Assembly: GCF_000759715.1 (NCBI RefSeq)
Contig: NZ_BBLU01000017.1
Location: 1-64,000 of the forward strand
Reading direction: 5' to 3'
Length of the DNA stretch: 64,000 nt
Source: Demequina mangrovi
Lineage (GTDB): Bacteria > Actinomycetota > Actinomycetes > Actinomycetales > Demequinaceae
A program made the position numbers and the translations under genes. How positions within the stretch are numbered: position 1 is the first letter of the stretch; every line of letters starts with the position of its first letter. This document shows positions 46,038-54,197 of this stretch, one piece after another. Below the pieces are notes generated by a model. That model saw only the letters and a list, made by a program, of their open reading frames with translations, searched no databases and had not been told where the DNA came from.

Positions 46038-46073
46038 CGAGGCCCCCGGAGCTGGCAGTCTCCAGGGGCCTCG
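46038..46073. terminator. Hairpin terminator after the LysR gene
   Basis: CGAGGCCCC (46038-46046) pairs with GGGGCCTCG (46065-46073), with an inner GGAG/CTCC stem. It could end both LysR transcription and a leftward transcript from about 46300. Confidence 0.75.
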
Positions 46074-46112
46074 TGCGATCGACCGGGTCGGCGTTGGCAG
46101 CCGCCTCCCGGG

Positions 46113-46273
46113 TTGAGCCGAGAGGCGTCCACGGCCTCTCTCCGGCCCGGCGATGCCGGTCATCAGATCCGGAGCGCGCCGGCCGCTCGTCCCGATGCGG
46201 CCCCTCCGGGAGGAGGAGAAGGACCGCATCCGTGGGACGAGCCTGCCGGCGACCATGGACGCCTCTCGGCTCA
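46113..46273 (-). ncRNA. Candidate structured RNA (161 bp nested inverted-repeat region)
   Basis: Outer arms TGAGCCGAGAGGCGTCCA (46114-46131) and TGGACGCCTCTCGGCTCA (46256-46273) are perfectly complementary over 18 bp. Inside, CTCCGG/CCGGAG encloses a CCGGC-GAT-GCCGG hairpin, and a long second arm pairs GCCGG, CTCGTCCC and GATGCGG with CCGCATC, GGGACGAG and GCCGGC: a three-way-junction shape. No convincing ORF. A leftward promoter-like region with a two-component box lies at 46296-46345 and the 46038-46073 hairpin would end a transcript of about 250 nt. Strand and existence as RNA are inference. Confidence 0.4.
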
Positions 46274-46326
46274 GGACCCCTGGGGGGTGGGTGGTGGGGT
46301 CCCTGGGATCCATACAACCGACGCCG

Positions 46327-46345
46327 CCTGGGAGAACGCTGGGAG
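46327..46345. promoter_or_regulatory. Tandem 11 bp-period box, same as in the VTC/two-component promoter
   Basis: CCTGGGAG (46327-46334) and GCTGGGAG (46338-46345), 11 bp apart, matching CCTGGGAG-AAC-CCTGAGAG at 49747-49765. On the minus strand both continue into TCGGTT after about 5 bp. Tandem direct repeats of 11 bp period are typical sites for OmpR-family regulators. Confidence 0.55.
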
Positions 46346-46398
46346 CCGGTCGCGAGATTCCCTGGAGTGCCGCGCCCCGGCGGGCCGGGGAGGCACGA

Positions 46399-46438
46399 CG
46401 CCGGCGCATCGTCCCTCATCGGGGACGATGCGCCGGCG
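46399..46438. terminator. Terminator hairpin built from inverted GGACGATGC nonamers
   Basis: CGCCGGCGCATCGTCCC (46399-46415) and GGGACGATGCGCCGGCG (46422-46438) form a perfect 17 bp stem around a six-base loop, 26 bp beyond the stop of the DUF4353-like gene. Confidence 0.88.
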
Positions 46439-46463
46439 CGTGCGGAGCGGCTGGCGGAGGGCG

Positions 46464-48290
46464 TCAGCCCGCGGTCACCGTGCCGAGCTCGGAGGCGCCG
46501 GACGCGCCGTCACCGAGCAGCAGCCCGTGGAAGGCGTCCCCGCTCACCGTGCCGCCCGTCGAGACGGTGTAGCTCTCGCCCGACACGATGCCGTCGGCGG
46601 AGAGCACCACCGACTGCGAGACCTTGCCGGTCGTGTAGGTGGCCACCTGGTTCCCGTCGGAGTCCGACACCGTGATGGTGGTGCCGGCCTCGATCGCGGA
46701 GGCGAAGGCGATGGTGAGCACTCCCTGGCCGTCGGCCTCGGGCGCCTCGAGCATGCCGGAGGAGCCCGACGCGACCAGGGTGCCGCCGCTGATGGTGAAC
46801 TCGCCGTTGGTGTCGACCGCGCCGTTGCCGTTGTTGGTCGGGCCGTCGATCACCACGGTGCCGCCGGTCATGACCGCGTCGCCGTTGGAGTCGAGCCCGT
46901 CGCCCTCGGCGTCGATGTACCAGGTGCCGCCGGTGATCTCGAGCTCAAGGCCCTCCTCGGCCTGGTCGAAGCCGCCCATGCCGCCACCGCCGCCCGCGAC
47001 CGTCGTCGCGTCGGTCGCGCCGTCCGTGGACGATGCCGTGGTCGTGTACGCCGCGGTCGTGGCGGTGGTCGCGGTGTCCTCCGCGTCGGTCGCGCTCGGG
47101 GCCGCGCCCGGTCCGCCGGAGCGGTCGCCGCGGTCGCCACCCATGCCGCCCATGCCGCCGCCGACGTCGGCCGTGCCGTCGCCCCCGGTCGAGCCCGAGC
47201 CGGAGCTCACGTTGAAGCCGTCGTCGCTCGACACGATGGTGCCGGAGCCGCCGCTCAGGCGGATGACCCGGCCCTCGAGGCCCTCGTAGGACTGCGTGAT
47301 GTCGACCGTGCCGTCGAGGATGTGCAGCACTCCGCTGGTGGTGATGCCGTCGTCGTCGGCCGCGATCGAGAGCTCGCCGCCCTCGATGGTCGCCTGGTAG
47401 TACGCGTCGATGCCGTCGACGCCCGCGGTGATGTCGAGCGCGCCGCCCGAGATCCACGCGACGCCCACGGTGACGCCCTCGTCGTCGGTCATGTTCTCGT
47501 TGTCGGCCTTGAGCCCGTCGCCGCCGGCGTCGACGGTGATGTCGCCGCCGGTGACCACCAGGTAGTCCTTGCCGCGGATGCCGTCGTCCGTCGCGGTGAC
47601 CGAGATGGTGCCGGAGTCGATGACCAGGCCGTCCTTCGAGGTGATGCCGTCGTTCGCGACGCCGTTGACGGTGAGCGAGCCCTCGCCCGTGATCCACAGG
47701 TCGGAGCGGGAGAACAGCGCGGCGTTGGGGCCGTCGTACTCCTCGTCGGTGCTGGCGGTCGCGTCCGCGGCGTCGGAGATGCTGTTGGTCGAGCCGTCCG
47801 CGAGCAGGATGATCACCTCGTCGGCGTCCTCGATGTCGAGCGCGCCGGTGTCCGCGGCGGTGATGTCCACGCCGTCGAGGATGAGCGTGACGTCCTTGTC
47901 GTCGGTGGCGACCACCACCTGTCCCGCGGTGAGGGTGCCGCTGAGGCGGTAGACGCCGCCGTCGGTGATGGTGACGGTGTCGCCGTCGACGGTGACGCCG
48001 TCGACCGCCTCGGTCGCGCCGTCGGCGAGGACCACGTCCACCGCGGAGGACTCGTCGACCGCGAGGTCCTCGTCCTTGACGTCGAGGTCCGCGTAAGCGA
48101 CCTCGGTGAAGTCGCCGGTCGCGGCGGTCGAGGTGGTCTCGGTGCTGTCGGAGGTGCCGGTGGCGGTGGTGCCCGAGGACGAGGACGAAGTCGAGTCCTC
48201 GGTCGCGGTGTCGGCCGTGGTGGTCGAGCAGCCGGCGAGCATGAGGGCGCCGGTGACGATGCCGGCGAAGGCCAGGGTGGGCTTGTTCAT
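46464..48290 (-). CDS. Carbohydrate-binding domain (DUF4353-like) lipoprotein
   Basis: 608 aa. Lipobox LMLAGC near the start; a Thr/Ser-rich spacer; then a long right-handed beta-helix-like region of repeating strands (NDGITSKDGLVIDSGTIS, DDGIRGKDYLVVTGGDI, GDGLKADNENM, VDGIDAYYQATIEGGEL, DDGITTSGVLHILDG, YEGLEGRVIRLSGGSG). A Gly/Met-rich low-complexity insert with an Ala/Thr tract (about 375-430) interrupts it. Exposed on the cell surface. Such proteins occur with VTC and DUF4956 genes in place of, or beside, CotH kinases. Third gene of the operon, 14 bp after the VTC gene. Confidence 0.88.
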   Translation of the reverse strand: MNKPTLAFAGIVTGALMLAGCSTTTADTATEDSTSSSSSGTTATGTSDSTETTSTAATGDFTEVAYADLDVKDEDLAVDESSAVDVVLADGATEAVDGVTVDGDTVTITDGGVYRLSGTLTAGQVVVATDDKDVTLILDGVDITAADTGALDIEDADEVIILLADGSTNSISDAADATASTDEEYDGPNAALFSRSDLWITGEGSLTVNGVANDGITSKDGLVIDSGTISVTATDDGIRGKDYLVVTGGDITVDAGGDGLKADNENMTDDEGVTVGVAWISGGALDITAGVDGIDAYYQATIEGGELSIAADDDGITTSGVLHILDGTVDITQSYEGLEGRVIRLSGGSGTIVSSDDGFNVSSGSGSTGGDGTADVGGGMGGMGGDRGDRSGGPGAAPSATDAEDTATTATTAAYTTTASSTDGATDATTVAGGGGGMGGFDQAEEGLELEITGGTWYIDAEGDGLDSNGDAVMTGGTVVIDGPTNNGNGAVDTNGEFTISGGTLVASGSSGMLEAPEADGQGVLTIAFASAIEAGTTITVSDSDGNQVATYTTGKVSQSVVLSADGIVSGESYTVSTGGTVSGDAFHGLLLGDGASGASELGTVTAG

Positions 48291-48304
48291 GGGGAGCGCC
48301 TTTC

Positions 48305-49069
48305 TCAGGCCGCGAGCGCGGCGGGGTAGAGGTGCCGGCGCAGCGTCCGGGCCCACCGGTTGGACGGGAGCTCGGGCTGCAGCGCGGCGAGGGTGGTGCA
48401 GTACTTGGAGACGCGGGCGGGACGGATGCCGCGCGCCCACAGCGCGCGGTCGACGTCGCCGGCCCGCATCGAGGACTTGGTCTCGACGATGAGCGCGCCG
48501 CCGAAGCCGATGCTCGGGCCCTCGGCGGAGATGCCGGTGACGTCGGAGTCGACCGTCACGCGGGCGCCGTGCGAGACGAGGGTCGAGCGCTCGTAGCGCG
48601 TGGTGAGGACCGGTGCGAGCTCGTCGACCGCGGCGCCGACCTCGGGGAACGAGGCGACGAAGTCGCGAGCCGAGCCCTCGAGGCGGGACTCGCCCGCCGC
48701 ATCGTCCGCGAGCCATTCGCGGTGCTTGACCGTCTCGCCCTTGGCGGAGCGCAGCTTGACCTCGATCGCGCGGCCGCCCGTGTCGAGGTACTCGCGGGTG
48801 CGGACCTTGTAGCGCAGCGGGCGGCGGCGTGCGGCGTCGCGGTACGAGTCGAGCTCGGGGGTGTCGAAGTAGACCGAGGCATAGCCGAACGACCGGGCGC
48901 CGTCGATCTCGAGGGCGCGCATCCCGGGGACCTCCGCCATGACCTCGGCCCAGACGTCGGGCGAGACGATGTACTTGCGGTCGACGCGGGTGAGCAGCGC
49001 GTACTCGGTCTCGAGCTCGGCCAGCGTGACCGTCGGCAGCTGCGCGAGGCGCTCCTCCCAGGCGGTCAT
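48305..49069 (-). CDS. VTC-domain polyphosphate polymerase
   Basis: 254 aa. A triphosphate-tunnel fold related to eukaryotic Vtc4, which makes inorganic polyphosphate from ATP. Motifs of the basic tunnel: RVDRKYIV (28-35), RYKVRTREYLD (86-96), EVKLR (103-107), TRYERSTL, and the metal-binding acidic VETKS near the C-terminus. It overlaps the DUF4956 stop in ATGA, so the two are coupled and the polymerase is probably held at the membrane by DUF4956. Confidence 0.9.
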   Translation of the reverse strand: MTAWEERLAQLPTVTLAELETEYALLTRVDRKYIVSPDVWAEVMAEVPGMRALEIDGARSFGYASVYFDTPELDSYRDAARRRPLRYKVRTREYLDTGGRAIEVKLRSAKGETVKHREWLADDAAGESRLEGSARDFVASFPEVGAAVDELAPVLTTRYERSTLVSHGARVTVDSDVTGISAEGPSIGFGGALIVETKSSMRAGDVDRALWARGIRPARVSKYCTTLAALQPELPSNRWARTLRRHLYPAALAA

Positions 49070-49674
49070 CGCGCCACCTCGGGCGAGAGGGCGACGGAGG
49101 CCATGCGGTCCGCGACCGGGCGCTCGGCGCCCTCGTGAAGCGTGTAGCGGACGTCCACCACGGTCGACTCGTTGAGCAGGTCGACCTTGCGGATGGTGGC
49201 GTGGTGGACCTTCGCACCGAGCAGCGCCTCGAGGTACTCGGTGGCGCCCTCCTCGGTGGTGAAGGCCTGGTCGAGCACCATGGTCTGCTGGCGCGTGCGG
49301 CGGAACAGCGCCGGGTGGTCGCCGACGAAGATGACGCCGAGCAGGACCGCCATGAGCGTGAAGCTGAGCGTGGGCGACAGGGCCGGGAAGCCGCCGAGGA
49401 GGCCCAGCGCGATCGCGGTGAAGTAGTACGCGATCTCCGCGTGGTCCATCTCGGTCGAGCGGAGGCGGATGATCGAGAGGACCGCGAAGATGCCCATGCC
49501 GAAGCCGAGCGAGATGTCGGCGTTGGTCATCGCGTACGTGACACCCATGACGCCCACGTTGATGGAGAGGAACGCCACGATGAGGTCACGGCGGCGGTGG
49601 CGGGGGTAGTACAGGCCGAAGACCATGAGGCAGATCGCGATGAGATCCGCGGCGATGAAGGCGTAGTACGGCAT
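49066..49674 (-). CDS. DUF4956 membrane protein
   Basis: 202 aa. Three or four helices in the first half with the signature GFGMGIFAVLSIIRLRSTEMDHAEIAYYF, then a soluble ferredoxin-like C-terminal domain (about 120-202). DUF4956 proteins are standard partners of VTC polymerases. ATG at 49674 with GAGAGG upstream; first gene of the operon, divergent from a two-component system. Confidence 0.92.
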   Translation of the reverse strand: MPYYAFIAADLIAICLMVFGLYYPRHRRRDLIVAFLSINVGVMGVTYAMTNADISLGFGMGIFAVLSIIRLRSTEMDHAEIAYYFTAIALGLLGGFPALSPTLSFTLMAVLLGVIFVGDHPALFRRTRQQTMVLDQAFTTEEGATEYLEALLGAKVHHATIRKVDLLNESTVVDVRYTLHEGAERPVADRMASVALSPEVAR

Positions 49675-49721
49675 GGTGACCTCTCGATTCGGGGCGCCCG
49701 GGTTCTGCACCCGGTGTCGTT

Positions 49722-49739
49722 GTTAACCATCAGTTAACC
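49722..49739. promoter_or_regulatory. GTTAACC direct repeats (PHO-box-like)
   Basis: GTTAACC at 49722-49728 and 49733-49739, 11 bp period, 48-65 bp upstream of the DUF4956 start. Layout resembles Streptomyces PhoP boxes (GTTCACC repeats), so phosphate or envelope control of polyphosphate synthesis is plausible. Confidence 0.55.
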
Positions 49740-49746
49740 GATGGGA

Positions 49747-49765
49747 CCTGGGAGAACCCTGAGAG
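49747..49765. promoter_or_regulatory. Tandem CCTGGGAG / CCTGAGAG box
   Basis: Two eight-base direct repeats with 11 bp period between the divergent VTC operon and the two-component operon. The same arrangement is repeated at 46327-46345. Confidence 0.55.
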
Positions 49766-49853
49766 CGGCGCGGGAGTCCCCTGGGACGCTCGTCCCCGCC
49801 CACGCCCAGCCGCCTCCCAGCGAATCCCTAGGTTCGCCCGGGATACTGAACGC

Positions 49854-50537
49854 ATGCCTGAACGACGCATCCTCGTGGTCGACGACGAGGACAACCTCCG
49901 CACGATGCTCTGCGCGGCGCTCCGCTACGCCGGCTACGACGTCACCGACGCCGCCGACGGCCAGGCCGGCCTCAAGGCCGTGCGCGAGCAGCGCCCCGAC
50001 CTCATCGTGCTCGACGTGATGATGCCGGGGCTCGACGGCTTCGCGGTGACGCGCCGCCTGCGCGAGTCCGGGGATCGCACCCCGATCATCTTCCTCACCG
50101 CGCGCGACAGCTCGGAGGACAAGGTCGAGGGCCTCACGATCGGCGGCGACGACTACCTGCAGAAGCCGTTCAACCTCGACGAGCTGGTCGCGCGCGTCGA
50201 GGCGGTGTCGCGCCGCGTCGAGCACGCGCCGAGCGCCTCGGACATCTACCGCGTCGCGGACCTCGAGCTCGACGACGTCGCTCACCGCGTCACCCGCGCC
50301 GGCGAGGAGATCCAGCTCTCGCCCACCGAGTACAACCTGCTGCGCCACCTCATGCAGAACACCGGCCGCGTGCTGTCGCGCGGCCAGCTGCTCGAGGGTG
50401 TGTGGGGCTACTCGCGCGACGACGACCCGGGCGTGGTCGAGACCTACATCGGCTACGTGCGCCGCAAGGTCGACGCGCACGAGCCCAAGCTCATCCACAC
50501 CGTGCGTGGGGTGGGCTACACGCTGAGGGTGTCGTGA
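49854..50537 (+). CDS. OmpR-family response regulator
   Basis: 227 aa. Receiver domain with acidic VVDDED (8-13), phosphoacceptor D54 in IVLDVMMPG, FLTARD and K in LQKPF. C-terminal winged helix: LSPTEYNLLRHLMQNTGRVLSR, VVETYIGYVRRKVD and VRGVGYTLR. Closest in style to actinobacterial MprA/TcrA/PhoP-type regulators. Stop overlaps the kinase start. Its own binding site is probably one of the tandem repeats upstream. Confidence 0.95.
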   Translation: MPERRILVVDDEDNLRTMLCAALRYAGYDVTDAADGQAGLKAVREQRPDLIVLDVMMPGLDGFAVTRRLRESGDRTPIIFLTARDSSEDKVEGLTIGGDDYLQKPFNLDELVARVEAVSRRVEHAPSASDIYRVADLELDDVAHRVTRAGEEIQLSPTEYNLLRHLMQNTGRVLSRGQLLEGVWGYSRDDDPGVVETYIGYVRRKVDAHEPKLIHTVRGVGYTLRVS

Positions 50538-51952
50538 CCGCCCGTTCCGGGCTGACGCTGCGTTCTCGAGTCCTCATCGGCCTGGGGGTCATCGCGGCGA
50601 TCGCCGTCGCGATCTCCATCATCGTCACCGGCGTGACGCACACGTTCCTCGTCGGCCAGCTCGACGACCGCCTCGCCTCGTCCTCGGCGGAGCTCGGCTC
50701 CCGCGAGCCGCGCCTCGCGCGGATCTGCGGCACGGGCGACACGGAGTCGGACAGCGATCGGCCCTCCGACGTGTTCCGCGGCTTCGTCGACCTCCAGGGC
50801 ACCTGCTACGTGTTCTTCACGCCCAACACCATGGACGCCGACGACTCGGCGCCGGACTTCGAGGGCGTGGAGATGCCCACGAGCGGCTCCGTGTACCTGA
50901 CGGTGCCCGCCACGGACGGCGAGGGCGAGTACCGCGTGCTTGCGCGCGCGGCGAACCTCGGCGCGGACATCACCGCGCTGCCCATGGACGATGTCGAGGC
51001 CGCGACGCAGCGTCTCATCGCCATCGAGGGCCTGGGGCTCATCGCGATCCTCGGCGGGCTCGGCGTGGTCGGCTGGTGGGTCATCAACCTCGGCATCATG
51101 CCGATGCGCCGCATGGTCGACGCCTCGGCGCAGATCGCCCAGGGCGACCTCGACGTGCGCCTCGAGGGCGCAGGCCAGGGCAGCGAGTCCGGCGCGCTCG
51201 CGTCCTCGCTCAACACCATGGTCGACACGCTCACCGCCTCGCTCGAGGAGCGCGAGCGGTCCGAGGCGCGCCTGCGCGAGTTCGTCGCCGACGCCTCGCA
51301 CGAGCTGCGCACGCCGCTCACCACGGTGCTCGGCTACGCCGAGCTCTACCGGCGCGGCGCGATCGCGCGCGACGAGGACGTGGCCGACGCCTGGAGCCGC
51401 ACCGAGGCCGAGGCCAAGCGCATGAAGCGGCTGGTCGAGGACATGCTCACGCTCGCGAAGTACGACGCCGAGCCGCAGCTCAACCCCATCAGGATCGACC
51501 TGTCCCGCGTGTGCGAGGAGGTGGTCCGCGATGCGACCGCCGCGCGCGAGGGCGTCGAGTTCGCGCTCGACGCGCCGGAGCCGGTGGCCATCGAGGGCGA
51601 CCCCGACCGGCTGCGTCAGGCCGTCATCAACGTGGTGACCAACGCCGCCGTCCACGGTGGCGAGCACGTCACGGTGCGCGTCCGGCAGGACGATGCCCAG
51701 GCACGCGTCGAGGTCGTGGACGACGGCCCGGGGATGTCGCCGGATGTCGCCGCTCGCGCGACCGAGCGCTTCGTGCGCGGCGACCACTCGCGCACCCGCG
51801 CCACGGGCGGCTCGGGCCTGGGGCTTGCGATCACGGCCGCGATCGTCGCGGTGCACGGCGGCACGCTCACGGTCGACTCGACCGAGGGCGACGGCACCAC
51901 GGTCGCGATCACGCTGCCGGCGGCGCCGGCGGAGGCGTCAGGCGCGCAGTGA
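50534..51952 (+). CDS. Sensor histidine kinase
   Basis: 472 aa. GTG start overlapping the regulator stop. Helix 1 at about 12-35, an extracytoplasmic sensor of about 130 residues with two cysteines (ARICGTGD and LQGTCYVFF) that may be disulfide-bonded, helix 2 at about 163-188, a HAMP linker, the H-box FVADASHELRTPL with phosphorylated H256, and N, G1 and G2 boxes (NVVTNAAVHGG, VVDDGPGMS, TGGSGLGLAI). Partner of the regulator; the last codons overlap the convergent TetR gene. Confidence 0.95.
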   Translation: MTARSGLTLRSRVLIGLGVIAAIAVAISIIVTGVTHTFLVGQLDDRLASSSAELGSREPRLARICGTGDTESDSDRPSDVFRGFVDLQGTCYVFFTPNTMDADDSAPDFEGVEMPTSGSVYLTVPATDGEGEYRVLARAANLGADITALPMDDVEAATQRLIAIEGLGLIAILGGLGVVGWWVINLGIMPMRRMVDASAQIAQGDLDVRLEGAGQGSESGALASSLNTMVDTLTASLEERERSEARLREFVADASHELRTPLTTVLGYAELYRRGAIARDEDVADAWSRTEAEAKRMKRLVEDMLTLAKYDAEPQLNPIRIDLSRVCEEVVRDATAAREGVEFALDAPEPVAIEGDPDRLRQAVINVVTNAAVHGGEHVTVRVRQDDAQARVEVVDDGPGMSPDVAARATERFVRGDHSRTRATGGSGLGLAITAAIVAVHGGTLTVDSTEGDGTTVAITLPAAPAEASGAQ

Positions 51953-52552
51953 GGCCTGGGCCTCGACGCTCGCGAGGATCGTCTCGCACTCGGCGCCCAT
52001 CGAGGTCGACATGAGCTCGAAGGCGCGGGGGTCGTCGCGCCGCTCGGGCATGCCCATCGCCAGCAGGATCGTGTTGAGCATGCCGCGCGCGAAGAACTCG
52101 CTTGCCTCGGTCGCGGAGAATCCGGCCTCGTCGCGGACGATGCGGTAGACGTCGAGGAAGCATTCGCGCGCCTCAGGCCCGAACACGGGGTCCTGACCGA
52201 GACCGAAGAGGTGGAGCAGGCTCAGCAGGATGCCGCGGTCCGCGACCAGCTCGCCGTACGCGCGGCCGAGCGCGACCTGACGCTCGAGGTTGGTCTCGTC
52301 GCCCGTGAAGCCGGCGATGACGTCGCGGAAGGCGACGCGCAGGCGGCCGGTGGCGCGGCGCGCGACCTCGAGGAACAGGTTCTCCTTCGAGCCGAACATG
52401 CGGACCACGTAGGCCTGGGAGATCCCTGCCTGACGCGCGATCGCGTCGGTGGTGCCTCCCGCGTAGCCCTTGTCGCCGAACACCACGGTGGCGGCGGCGA
52501 GGATCTGCTCGCGCCTGTCGTCGCTGGTCAGGCGGCCTTCTGTCGTGCTCAT
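51938..52552 (-). CDS. TetR/AcrR family regulator (probable repressor of the MFS gene)
   Basis: 204 aa. HTH in ILAAATVVFGDKGYAGGTTDAIARQAGISQAYVVRMFGSKENLF. ATG at 52552. The divergent 90 bp gap to the drug-efflux gene holds an 18 bp perfect palindrome and a weaker second site. Its 3' end overlaps the kinase gene by 15 bp in the opposite direction. Confidence 0.93.
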   Translation of the reverse strand: MSTTEGRLTSDDRREQILAAATVVFGDKGYAGGTTDAIARQAGISQAYVVRMFGSKENLFLEVARRATGRLRVAFRDVIAGFTGDETNLERQVALGRAYGELVADRGILLSLLHLFGLGQDPVFGPEARECFLDVYRIVRDEAGFSATEASEFFARGMLNTILLAMGMPERRDDPRAFELMSTSMGAECETILASVEAQASLRA

Positions 52553-52592
52553 GTTGACATGTTATCAAGCGATTACTAGCGTGTCGAAGCGT

Positions 52593-52610
52593 AGTAATCA
52601 ATTGATTACT
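52593..52610. promoter_or_regulatory. Perfect 18 bp TetR operator, with a second imperfect site
   Basis: AGTAATCAATTGATTACT is fully self-complementary. A related half, ATCAAGCGATTACT, sits at about 52564-52577. Both are between the divergent TetR and MFS starts. Confidence 0.85.
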
Positions 52611-52642
52611 CACTCCATGACTGGACTGTTCCGGGAGGGGAC

Positions 52643-54073
52643 ATGACCACCACCACACGCCGGTCGCCGCTGGCACTCGTGATCCTCGCGGCGTCGATCC
52701 CGGCCTTCATGGCGAGCCTCGACAACCTCGTCGTCACCAACGCGCTGCCGGTGCTCGCCACGGACCTCGACGCCACGCTCGAGCAGCTCCAGTGGTTCAT
52801 CAACGGCTACTCGCTCGCCTTCGCGAGCATGATCCTCATGGCGGTCGCCCTCGGCGACCGCTTCGGCCGTCGCCGCACGTTCCAGGGCGGCATCGTGCTC
52901 TTCACCTTCGCCTCGATCCTCTGCGCGCTCGCCCCGACCGCCGAGGCCCTCATCGCGGCGCGCGTGCTCCAGGGCATCGGCGGCGCGGCGCTCATGCCGC
53001 TGTCGCTCGCGATCCTGTCGACCAACGTCTCCGCCAAGATGCGCCCGCTCGCCATCGGCATCTGGGGCGGCGTGGCCGGCCTCGGCGTCGCCGTCGGCCC
53101 GCTCATCGGCGGCGCGGTGGTCGAGGGCCTCACCTGGCACGCGATCTTCTGGCTCAACGTGCCCGTCGGCGTCGTAGCGATCGTCCTCATCCGCGCGTTC
53201 CTCACCGAGTCTCGCGGGGACGCGGTGCGGCTCGACCTGGTCGGGCTCGGCCTCGGCATGGCCGCGGTCTTCGGGCTCGTGTTCGGCATCGTGCGCGGGA
53301 ACGATGCGGGCTGGACGTCCGCGCAGGTGCTCGCCGGGCTCATCGGCGGCGGCGTGCTGCTGTTCGCGTTCCTCGCCTGGGAGAACCGGGTCCGGGACCC
53401 CCTGCTCCCCCTCGGCCTGTTCCGCGACCGCTCCTTCTCCGTCGCGAACGCGGTGGGCCTGATGTTCTCCGTCGGGATCTTCGGCGCGGTCTTCATCCTC
53501 ATCCAGTTCCTCCAGGTGGTGCAGGGCAAGAGCCCGCTCGAGGCCGGGGCGATGACCATGCCGTGGACCATGGCGCCGCTGTTCGTCGCACCGCTCACGG
53601 GGATCATCGCGCCGCGGGTGGGGACGCGGGTGCTGGTGACCGCGGGGGTCGCTTCGCAGGCGGCGGGCCTCGCGTGGATCGGGGTCGCGCTCGACCCGGC
53701 GGTCGACTACTGGACCCTGGTGCCGGGCTTCGTGCTCTGCGGCGTGGGCATGGGGCTGGTGTTCGCACCGCTCGCCACCGCGGTGCTCGCGCACATGCGC
53801 GACGAGGACCACGCGAAGGCCTCGGGCACCAACGCCACCGTCCGCGAGATCGGGGTCGCGCTCGGCATCGCCGTGCTGACCGCGGTGTTCACGGGCGTGG
53901 GCGGCGAGCTCACCCCGACCGGCTACACCGATGCGGCGCAGACCGCCGTGCTGTGGGGCGCGGGGATCCTCGCGGTCACCACCGCGGTCGCGATGCTGCT
54001 CCCCTCGCGCCGAGCGGAGCTCGGTGGCGCGCCGGCGGCCGTGAACGCCGACCCCGCGCTCGTCCCGGCCTGA
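52643..54073 (+). CDS. MFS drug-efflux transporter (DHA2, EmrB/QacA type)
   Basis: 476 aa, 14 membrane segments. N-terminal PAFMASLDNLVVTNALPVLATDL carries the D-x-x-x-V-T/N motif of 14-TM drug/proton antiporters; GDRFGRRRTF is motif A; GGVAGLGVAVGPLIGGAVV is motif C of exporters. Good GGGAGGGG ribosome site. Probably a resistance pump controlled by the divergent TetR protein. Followed by a strong hairpin terminator. Confidence 0.95.
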   Translation: MTTTTRRSPLALVILAASIPAFMASLDNLVVTNALPVLATDLDATLEQLQWFINGYSLAFASMILMAVALGDRFGRRRTFQGGIVLFTFASILCALAPTAEALIAARVLQGIGGAALMPLSLAILSTNVSAKMRPLAIGIWGGVAGLGVAVGPLIGGAVVEGLTWHAIFWLNVPVGVVAIVLIRAFLTESRGDAVRLDLVGLGLGMAAVFGLVFGIVRGNDAGWTSAQVLAGLIGGGVLLFAFLAWENRVRDPLLPLGLFRDRSFSVANAVGLMFSVGIFGAVFILIQFLQVVQGKSPLEAGAMTMPWTMAPLFVAPLTGIIAPRVGTRVLVTAGVASQAAGLAWIGVALDPAVDYWTLVPGFVLCGVGMGLVFAPLATAVLAHMRDEDHAKASGTNATVREIGVALGIAVLTAVFTGVGGELTPTGYTDAAQTAVLWGAGILAVTTAVAMLLPSRRAELGGAPAAVNADPALVPA

Positions 54074-54115
54074 TCCGCTCTCGACCCGGCCCGACCCGCG
54101 CCGCGCGGCCGACCC

Positions 54116-54148
54116 GGCCGCCCCTCGTCACCACGGCGAGGGGCGGCC
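54116..54148 (+). terminator. Hairpin terminator after the MFS gene
   Basis: GGCCGCCCCTCG (54116-54127) pairs with CGAGGGGCGGCC (54137-54148), loop of nine. Confidence 0.88.
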
Positions 54149-54197
54149 GAGCGTCACAACGTCAGCGTCGCGCGGTCGACCCCGGCGGAGGACGACC

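Noticed and set aside
46153-46572. A 139-codon plus-strand frame over the structured intergenic region
   Set aside because: It runs through the inverted repeats and into the DUF4353-like gene in antisense; no ribosome site and no protein-like pattern. The region is better explained as structured non-coding DNA.
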